Origin: JAFDVL01 sp043719385
GTDB lineage: Bacteria; Acidobacteriota; Blastocatellia; RBC074
Direction of reading: 5' to 3'
Assembly: GCA_043719385.1 (NCBI GenBank)
Contig: JAYSTY010000535.1
Span: forward strand, 1 to 28,927
Length of the DNA stretch: 28,927 bases
The position numbers and the translations under genes were made by a program. Positions 25,362 through 28,927 of the stretch are shown here, one piece after another. Position 1 is the stretch's first letter. Every line of letters begins with the position of its first letter. The notes below the pieces were generated by a model. That model worked only from the letters and a program-made list of their open reading frames with translations, was not told the origin of the DNA and made no database searches.

Positions 25362-26315
25362 GTGAGCGAATACGAAAATCGTGAGCAGGTAACGCGTCGG
25401 GATTTTATCCGCAAATCTGCGGAAATAGCTGGAGGCGCAGCTTTAACGTCTTCACTCCTGACACTCGGCAACGAAGCTGTCAGTACAACCGCTGAGGCCG
25501 CACCCAAAAAACGGAGCCACAGCGACATCGTAACGCTGGGCAAATCAGGGGTCAAAATTACTCGAATGGGATTGGGAACCGGAACCGTCAATGGAAAAAC
25601 CCAGCGGGATTTGGGGCAGGAAGGATTCACAAAGCTGGTGCATTATTGTTACGATCATGGCATCCGTTATGTTGACACTGCGGATCAGTACAAGATACAC
25701 GACATGGTGAATATTGCGATCAGGGGCTTGCCGCGCGAGAAGCTCTACATCCAAACCAAGATGCGCTGGATCGAAGACGATACGCGCCTTAATCCGATGA
25801 AGCACCTCGACCGTTTCCGTAAAGAAGTCGGCACGGATTATTTCGACAGTGTGCTGATTCATTGCACGACCAAACAAAACTGGCCGGAAGAGTGCAAAAT
25901 CATGATGGACACTTTTGACGAAGCGCAGCACAAGGGCTGGCTGAAGCTTAAGGGGATGTCCTGTCACGGTTTGGCGGCGCTGAAAACTGCGCGGCAGCAC
26001 GATTGGATCCAACTACAATTAGCGCGGGTCAATCCGCAGGGACGCAAAGTAGACGGTGATGATAAAAACGTTCACGCGCCGCAGGGTAAGCCTGAAATCG
26101 CGCTGGCAGAAATCAAAGCGATGCACGACAAAGGGCGCGGTATCATCGGCATGAAAATTATGGGCGAAGGCGATTTTAAGGATGCCGCTGACCGCGAGAA
26201 ATCAATTCAGTATGCGATGAATTGCGGCTTTGTTGACGCTATTGTCATTGGCTTTGCGAGTACCGCTGAAGTTGATGAAGCGATTGTCCGCGTCAACAAA
26301 GCGTTGAATAGTTAA
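25362..26315 (+). CDS. Tat-exported aldo/keto reductase
   Basis: The protein has 317 residues from the GTG at 25362, which has AAGGAGG five bases upstream; the longer frame back to 25251 has no such site. A twin-arginine signal (TRRDFIRKSA at 11-20, hydrophobic run to about 45, AEAA before the likely cut) directs the folded enzyme, probably with its NADP cofactor, out of the cytoplasm. The catalytic tetrad of the family is complete: D105, Y110, K133 and H167 (RYVDTADQY, IQTKM, VLIHC). The barrel has the usual length but lacks the C-terminal 4Fe-4S extension found in some relatives. Its substrate is not predictable. The globin gene follows after 162 bases that hold heptamer repeats. Confidence 0.9.
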   Translation: MSEYENREQVTRRDFIRKSAEIAGGAALTSSLLTLGNEAVSTTAEAAPKKRSHSDIVTLGKSGVKITRMGLGTGTVNGKTQRDLGQEGFTKLVHYCYDHGIRYVDTADQYKIHDMVNIAIRGLPREKLYIQTKMRWIEDDTRLNPMKHLDRFRKEVGTDYFDSVLIHCTTKQNWPEECKIMMDTFDEAQHKGWLKLKGMSCHGLAALKTARQHDWIQLQLARVNPQGRKVDGDDKNVHAPQGKPEIALAEIKAMHDKGRGIIGMKIMGEGDFKDAADREKSIQYAMNCGFVDAIVIGFASTAEVDEAIVRVNKALNS

Positions 26316-26321
26316 GGCGTG

Positions 26322-26349
26322 CTTTGGGCTTGGTTTTTTGGGCTTTGGA
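26322..26349. repeat. CTTTGGG heptamer array, left arm
   Basis: Four units in phase: CTTTGGG, CTTGGTT, TTTTGGG, CTTTGGA. This is the inverted form of the CCCAAAG array at 26421-26458, with 71 bases between. The two arrays could fold into a long hairpin or cruciform between the reductase and the globin genes. Confidence 0.75.
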
Positions 26350-26367
26350 AATCATCGTCAATGATTT
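26349..26367. promoter_or_regulatory. Candidate operator upstream of the globin gene
   Basis: AAATCAT-CGTCA-ATGATTT is a perfect seven-base inverted repeat with a five-base spacer, about 110 bases upstream of the globin start. A TTGACA box lies at 26388-26393, but no good -10 sequence is found at the usual distance. A regulator of the FNR or NsrR sort could fit, but the sequence does not match their consensus. Confidence 0.35.
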
Positions 26368-26420
26368 GTTCTATGTCTAATCTGTGCTTGACATGACTAC
26401 AGTATGGCAACTAGCGTTTT

Positions 26421-26458
26421 CCCAAAGCCCAAAGCCCAAAGCCCAAAGCCAAAAGCCC
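26421..26458. repeat. CCCAAAG heptamer array, right arm
   Basis: Four perfect tandem CCCAAAG units (26421-26448), a fifth with one change (CCAAAAG) and a partial sixth. It ends 19 bases before the globin ATG. The pattern is like the short tandemly repeated heptamers of cyanobacterial genomes; whether it is related is not known. Confidence 0.9.
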
Positions 26459-26477
26459 TCATCATTTACGATTTCTT

Positions 26478-26861
26478 ATGCAGGTAATTCCTTACAAAGC
26501 AATGGGCGGTGAACAAACCGTCCGAAAATTAGTTGATCGTTTTTACGATTTGATGGACACCCTGCCGGCGGCAAAAGGCATTCGGGATTTGCACCCAGAG
26601 CGATTGTCAGGTTCACGGGAAAAGCTTTTTATGTTTTTGAGTGGCTGGCTGGGCGGCCCTCCACTCTATGTCGAAAAATTTGGGCACCCGCGTTTACGCG
26701 CCCGCCATCTGCCTTTTCCGATTGGCGAAGCGGAACGCGATCAATGGTTGATGTGCATGAAAATGTCCGTTGATGAATTAGCAGTCGAGCCGCAATGGCG
26801 CGATTTTCTGATGGAGAAATTCAACGGCCTCGCAGATTTCATGCGCAATAAAGAGGAGTAA
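26478..26861 (+). CDS. Group II truncated haemoglobin
   Basis: The 127-residue protein has the length and pattern of group II truncated globins (TrHbO/YjbI): VRKLVDRFYDLMD with the B10 tyrosine, LFMFLSGWLGGPPLY, the proximal histidine region GHPRLRARHLPFPI, and the G8 tryptophan in DQWLMCM. Such globins bind O2 and are linked to protection from NO, peroxide or to electron transfer. No good ribosome binding site precedes the ATG. The stop is five bases before the siroheme synthase, so both are probably co-transcribed and share a tetrapyrrole link. Confidence 0.93.
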   Translation: MQVIPYKAMGGEQTVRKLVDRFYDLMDTLPAAKGIRDLHPERLSGSREKLFMFLSGWLGGPPLYVEKFGHPRLRARHLPFPIGEAERDQWLMCMKMSVDELAVEPQWRDFLMEKFNGLADFMRNKEE

Positions 26862-26866
26862 CGAAC

Positions 26867-27529
26867 ATGCGTTACTTTCCGATTTGCCTCGACCTGAAAA
26901 ATCGTCCTGTCCTGGTTGTTGGCGGCGGCGTAATTGCCGAAGGCAAAATCCTGCAACTGGTCGAAGCCAATGCCAAAGTTCATATTGTCAGCCCAGCTTT
27001 AACTCCAACCTTACATTTGATGGTCAAGCAGGGAATTGTGACCTGGCACGAAGGCGAATTCGCTGACTCCGATGTTAATGATAAATTCCTGGTTATCAGC
27101 GCCACCGATCTGCAAACCGTCAATGAAGCTGTCGCCAAAGCTGCCGCCCAACAAAGAATCTGGTGCAATGTTGTAGATCAGCCCGCGCTCTGCGATTTCA
27201 TTACTCCCTCTCTGGTCACGCGCGGTGATTTGCAAATCAGCATTTCAACGGCTGGCAAAAGCCCCACTGTCGCGCAAAGAGTCAAACGCGAAATCGGCGA
27301 GTTGATTGGCACAGAGTATGAAATTTTACTGGAAATTACTGCTGAGTTGCGCATTGAAGTTCGCAAGCTAAGCAATGATTTCAATACGCGCCGCGACTTC
27401 TTGAAATTATTTGTCGAATCAAACGCGCTGGAATTAATTCGTGCCGGAAAGACCGCCGCCGCCCAAAAAATGGCCCAACAAATGCTGGCTGAATTTTCCC
27501 AATCCCTCGCTGACAATCATAAGAAGTAA
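26867..27529 (+). CDS. Precorrin-2 dehydrogenase/sirohydrochlorin ferrochelatase (CysG N-domain/Met8-like)
   Basis: The 220-residue protein is the stand-alone version of the CysG N-terminal part. The NAD-binding motif VVGGGVIAEGKILQLVEA starts near residue 16, and CNVVDQPALCDFITPS near 104 includes the conserved Asp of the active site (VVDD in CysG). The next strand, LQISISTAGKSPTVAQRVKREI, is typical. It oxidises precorrin-2 and inserts iron to give sirohaem, the cofactor of sulfite and nitrite reductases. The methyltransferase half (CobA/SUMT) is absent here. AGAGGAG lies about nine bases before the ATG and overlaps the end of the globin gene. Confidence 0.94.
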   Translation: MRYFPICLDLKNRPVLVVGGGVIAEGKILQLVEANAKVHIVSPALTPTLHLMVKQGIVTWHEGEFADSDVNDKFLVISATDLQTVNEAVAKAAAQQRIWCNVVDQPALCDFITPSLVTRGDLQISISTAGKSPTVAQRVKREIGELIGTEYEILLEITAELRIEVRKLSNDFNTRRDFLKLFVESNALELIRAGKTAAAQKMAQQMLAEFSQSLADNHKK

Positions 27530-27737
27530 TCCCCTTCTTTACTCTTTTTTACACTATAGCGACTACTGAATGTAAGGTTGATCCAACTAAAACTTATGAT
27601 GTATTAGTTCACGATCATCGTACAAATACTTCTTCAACGCTCAGTAAAGTAACTATTCCAATTGCAAAGCAAAACTAATTTAGTAATAGCTGATGAGCTA
27701 ATTATAGTAAAAAATTATAGCCTGATAAAAAAAGTGC
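27530..27737. other. AT-rich stretch with a possible gene remnant
   Basis: No gene with a proper start is seen. On the plus strand a frame is open from 27523 to the TAA at 27676-27678 with no ATG; its last residues (CKVDPTKTYDVLVHDHRTN and on to IAKQN) look protein-like. It may be the tail of a decayed gene, but it is too short to assign. Confidence 0.3.
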
Positions 27738-27766
27738 TTGACGAAAAATTTAGTACAGAGTATAAA
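27738..27766 (+). promoter_or_regulatory. Sigma-70-type promoter
   Basis: TTGACG, a 17-base spacer and TATAAA match the consensus closely, the best promoter in the window. Transcription should begin near 27773 and run through a short doubtful ORF to the hairpin at 28086-28124, or on into the tRNA array. Confidence 0.75.
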
Positions 27767-27818
27767 GCTAATTCGATTATTACTAAGGACAAATAACTTT
27801 TTACCTTACGTGGAAAAT

Positions 27819-28016
27819 ATGACGGAAACGATTAACACAATCAAACAAACAGTCGGCGGCGCAGCTATATGCGTCCTGCATCCGTTCGGATGGCAGCTCG
27901 ACGGCTTTGTCTGTTTTGGGTTATCGCCCAGATCATCAGCCAATTCGATTATGCCAAAGGGTAATCTCACCTCCAAACAATTGCGAAGTGATTATCGCCA
28001 ATTTGAGCATCGTTAG
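27819..28016 (+). CDS. Doubtful small ORF in the leader of the tRNA region
   Basis: A 65-residue frame from the ATG at 27819 (GGA eight bases upstream, weak) to the TAG at 28014. It begins METINTIKQ-like (MTETINTIKQTVGG) and holds a HPFGWQLDGFVCFG stretch. I recognise no family. The frame is open further upstream but those codons overlap the -35 and -10 boxes and cannot be coding. It may be a real small protein, or the transcript may act as an RNA. Confidence 0.25.
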   Translation: MTETINTIKQTVGGAAICVLHPFGWQLDGFVCFGLSPRSSANSIMPKGNLTSKQLRSDYRQFEHR

Positions 28017-28021
28017 TACGC

Positions 28022-28041
28022 GGGAGCGGGTTCCCGCTCCC
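28022..28041. repeat. Perfect GC-rich palindrome
   Basis: GGGAGCGGG-TT-CCCGCTCCC is a nine-base-pair hairpin just after the small ORF. No T-run follows, so it is not a normal terminator. It may be a dispersed repeat or a transcript-end structure. Confidence 0.6.
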
Positions 28042-28085
28042 AAATCCAGAAAGTAAACAAATACAAGGATTTAGGTTTAGAAAAG

Positions 28086-28124
28086 ACCCGCTCTCGGAAG
28101 CCCGATGATGCGGGTTTTGTTCTT
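28086..28124. terminator. Hairpin terminator before the tRNA array, possibly bidirectional
   Basis: ACCCGC (28086-28091) pairs with GCGGGT (28110-28115), and an inner CCCG/CGGG alternative exists. T-rich sequence follows (TTTGTTCTTTT), and a run of As lies before it, so it could stop transcription from either side. It ends nine bases before tRNA-Tyr. Confidence 0.6.
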
Positions 28125-28133
28125 TTACTTAAC

Positions 28134-28220
28134 GCCAGTGATCCCATAATGGACTTGGGGCCGGATTGTAATCCCGGTGCCTTTTATGGCAAGCAGGTTC
28201 GATCCCTGTCGCTGGCACCA
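28134..28220 (+). tRNA. tRNA-Tyr (anticodon GTA)
   Basis: The 87-base gene folds fully: acceptor GCCAGTG/CGCTGGC with one G-T pair, D-arm CCCA/TGGG, anticodon loop TTGTAAT, a long variable arm (TGCC/GGCA stem) and T-arm with TTCGATC. A73 and CCA are encoded. The anticodon stem has one A-C mismatch next to the loop. Long variable arm, GTA and A73 are as expected for bacterial tRNA-Tyr. Confidence 0.95.
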
Positions 28221-28230
28221 GATGTATTCA

Positions 28231-28318
28231 GGAAGGTTAGGCTAATTGGTAAGCCACCAGTTTTGAAAACTGGCAAACCATCAGCGGTCTGTGGGTTCGA
28301 GTCCCACACCTTCCTCCA
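28231..28318 (+). tRNA. tRNA-Ser (anticodon TGA)
   Basis: The 88-base gene has acceptor GGAAGGT/ACCTTCC, D-stem GGCT/AGCC, anticodon stem CCAGT/ACTGG with loop TTTGAAA, a 17-base variable arm and T-stem GTGGG/CCCAC. CCA is encoded. The discriminator base is T, whereas the two other Ser tRNAs here have G, the usual bacterial base. Confidence 0.95.
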
Positions 28319-28351
28319 GATTTGAAGGAGCGCAGCTAAAAAAACAATTTC

Positions 28352-28439
28352 GGAAGTGTGGCAGAAATGGTAATTGCACTGGTCTGCTAAGCCAGGAAGC
28401 TAATCACTTGTCCAGGTTCAAGCCCTGGCACTTCCGCCA
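28352..28439 (+). tRNA. tRNA-Ser (anticodon GCT)
   Basis: The 88-base gene has acceptor GGAAGTG/CACTTCC, anticodon stem CTGGT/GCCAG with loop CTGCTAA, a 16-base variable arm, T-stem CCAGG/CCTGG, G73 and encoded CCA. It reads AGC and AGT codons. Confidence 0.95.
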
Positions 28440-28450
28440 AAATTATGTAC

Positions 28451-28536
28451 GGAGAGTTAGCCTAACTGGTAAGGCAGTAGCTTCGAAAGTTACCGAGCAT
28501 AGTCTCATCAGAGTTCGAGTCTCTGACTCTCCGCCA
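28451..28536 (+). tRNA. tRNA-Ser (anticodon CGA)
   Basis: The 86-base gene has acceptor GGAGAGT/ACTCTCC, D-stem GCCT/AGGC, anticodon stem GTAGC/GTTAC with loop TTCGAAA, a 15-base variable arm (GAG/CTC stem), T-stem CAGAG/CTCTG, G73 and encoded CCA. Confidence 0.95.
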
Positions 28537-28602
28537 GCTATACGTGTGTCTATTTTTAGTTATAAGTCAGGTTAAGTTCTTTGTAAGTTAAATTAGTTAT
28601 CA

Positions 28603-28681
28603 GCATCGGTAGCTCAGCAGGATTCAGAGCGTTAGTTTCCGAAGCTAAAGGTCGCAGGTTCAAGTCCTGCCCGATGCACCA
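28603..28681 (+). tRNA. tRNA-Arg (anticodon CCG)
   Basis: The 79-base gene has acceptor GCATCGG/CCGATGC, D-stem GCTC/GAGC with an 11-base loop, anticodon stem TTAGT/GCTAA with loop TTCCGAA, a five-base variable loop, T-stem GCAGG/CCTGC, A73 and encoded CCA. It reads CGG. Confidence 0.95.
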
Positions 28682-28708
28682 GTAGGAAGTGTGCAGTGAA
28701 TAGAATTC

Positions 28709-28736
28709 CGCGAACCGCGAACTAAATACTGCGAAC
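28709..28736. repeat. CGCGAAC heptamer array between tRNA-Arg and tRNA-Leu
   Basis: Four units in phase: CGCGAAC, CGCGAAC, TAAATAC, TGCGAAC. It lies in the 63-base spacer between two tRNA genes. The unit is close to AACGAAC, seen upstream of cheA. Confidence 0.6.
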
Positions 28737-28744
28737 TTTTCCGT

Positions 28745-28821
28745 GCAGGGATGGCGCAATTGGCAGACGCGCTGATTTCAAACATCAGAGGTTGAGAGTT
28801 CAAATCTCTCTCCCTGCACCA
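28745..28821 (+). tRNA. tRNA-Leu (anticodon CAA) with short variable loop
   Basis: The 77-base gene has acceptor GCAGGGA/TCCCTGC, D-stem GCG/CGC with a GG-containing loop, anticodon stem CTGAT/ATCAG with loop TTCAAAC, variable loop AGGTT of only five bases, T-stem GAGAG/CTCTC, A73 and encoded CCA. The D-arm (TGGCGCAATTGGCAGACGCG) is that of bacterial tRNA-Leu, yet the long variable arm normal for leucine is missing. It would read TTG. Confidence 0.9.
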
Positions 28822-28830
28822 GTAGTTTAT

Positions 28831-28907
28831 GCGGCTGTGGCGCAACAGGAAGACGCGCTGGTCTTAGAAACCAGATGTTGAAGGTTCAACTCCTTCCAGC
28901 CGTACCA
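28831..28907 (+). tRNA. tRNA-Leu (anticodon TAG) with short variable loop
   Basis: The 77-base gene has acceptor GCGGCTG/CAGCCGT (first pair G-T), D-stem GCG/CGC, anticodon stem CTGGT/ACCAG with loop CTTAGAA, variable loop ATGTT of five bases, T-stem GAAGG/CCTTC, A73 and encoded CCA. Anticodon 5'-TAG-3' reads CTA (Leu) and is not an amber suppressor. Like its neighbour it lacks the long variable arm. Confidence 0.9.
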
Positions 28908-28927
28908 GATCGTAGTTAACAGGGAAC

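Noticed and set aside
26421..26458. CRISPR-like array
   Set aside because: The units are seven bases with no spacers between them, and no cas genes are present.
27523..27678. Open frame with protein-like C-terminus
   Set aside because: There is no start codon and only about 50 codons; noted as a possible remnant, not called as a gene.
27738..27818. Upstream extension of the small ORF from a TTG at 27738
   Set aside because: The TTG is the -35 box of the promoter and the next codons cover the -10 box, so they cannot be translated from that transcript.
28022..28041. GC-rich palindrome as an intrinsic terminator
   Set aside because: The sequence after the stem is AAATCC, with no T-run.
28831..28907. 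Possible amber suppressor tRNA
   Set aside because: The anticodon is 5'-TAG-3', which reads the leucine codon CTA; a suppressor would have CTA as anticodon.

Overview
The window is a bacterial chromosome segment of roughly even base composition. It is dominated by type IV pilus and chemosensory genes and ends in a dense tRNA array. The mix of a Chp-type chemosensory operon, a REC-DUF4388 response regulator, an oversized PilX-like protein, a Tat-exported aldo/keto reductase and heptamer repeats in spacers fits Acidobacteriota (possibly Blastocatellia). That placement is inference from gene content; there is no rRNA or marker gene here to confirm it.

Layout. Positions 1-1007 (minus): a diacylglycerol-kinase-family lipid kinase followed by the first 20 codons of a secreted protein. 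Positions 1353-5870 (plus): four minor-pilin genes in the order FimT/GspH-like, PilV, PilW, PilX, closed by a strong intrinsic terminator. Positions 6122-7109 (plus): a LysM protein and a YidB/DUF937-like protein with stem-loops around them. Positions 7272-8237 (plus): a REC-DUF4388 regulator. Positions 22200-8301 (minus): one long co-directional chemosensory run of TPR-Zn-ribbon-REC protein, CheY/PilH-like regulator, CheW, two PilJ-like receptors, a 1367-residue CheA hybrid with two HPt domains, CheB and a double CheW. Positions 22766-25120 (plus): a GAF-PAS-GGDEF-EAL enzyme, divergent from that operon. Positions 25125-25349 (minus): a small Cys-rich ORF. Positions 25362-27529 (plus): an aldo/keto reductase, then a group II truncated globin coupled to a siroheme synthase. 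Positions 27530-28133 hold an AT-richer stretch with one good promoter, a doubtful short ORF and a hairpin terminator. Positions 28134-28907 (plus): seven tRNAs (Tyr, three Ser, Arg, two Leu), cut by the window edge.

How it fits together. The pilins, the Chp-like array (CheA, CheW, CheY-like regulators, receptors), the REC-DUF4388 protein and the c-di-GMP enzyme together suggest control of pilus extension or twitching by surface or chemical signals. No CheR/PilK methyltransferase, pilus motor or PilY1 is in the window. The CheB receiver has lost its phosphorylatable Asp (N56), so methylesterase control is probably not by ordinary phosphorylation.

Most unusual: both leucine tRNAs in the array have a leucine-like D-arm and A73 but a 5-nt variable loop instead of the long variable arm normally found in bacterial tRNA-Leu, while the Ser and Tyr tRNAs beside them keep long arms. 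Other items of note are inverted arrays of a 7-bp repeat upstream of the globin, a C9 tract in the TPR-REC gene just before its receiver domain, and stem-loops in several spacers of the chemosensory operon.
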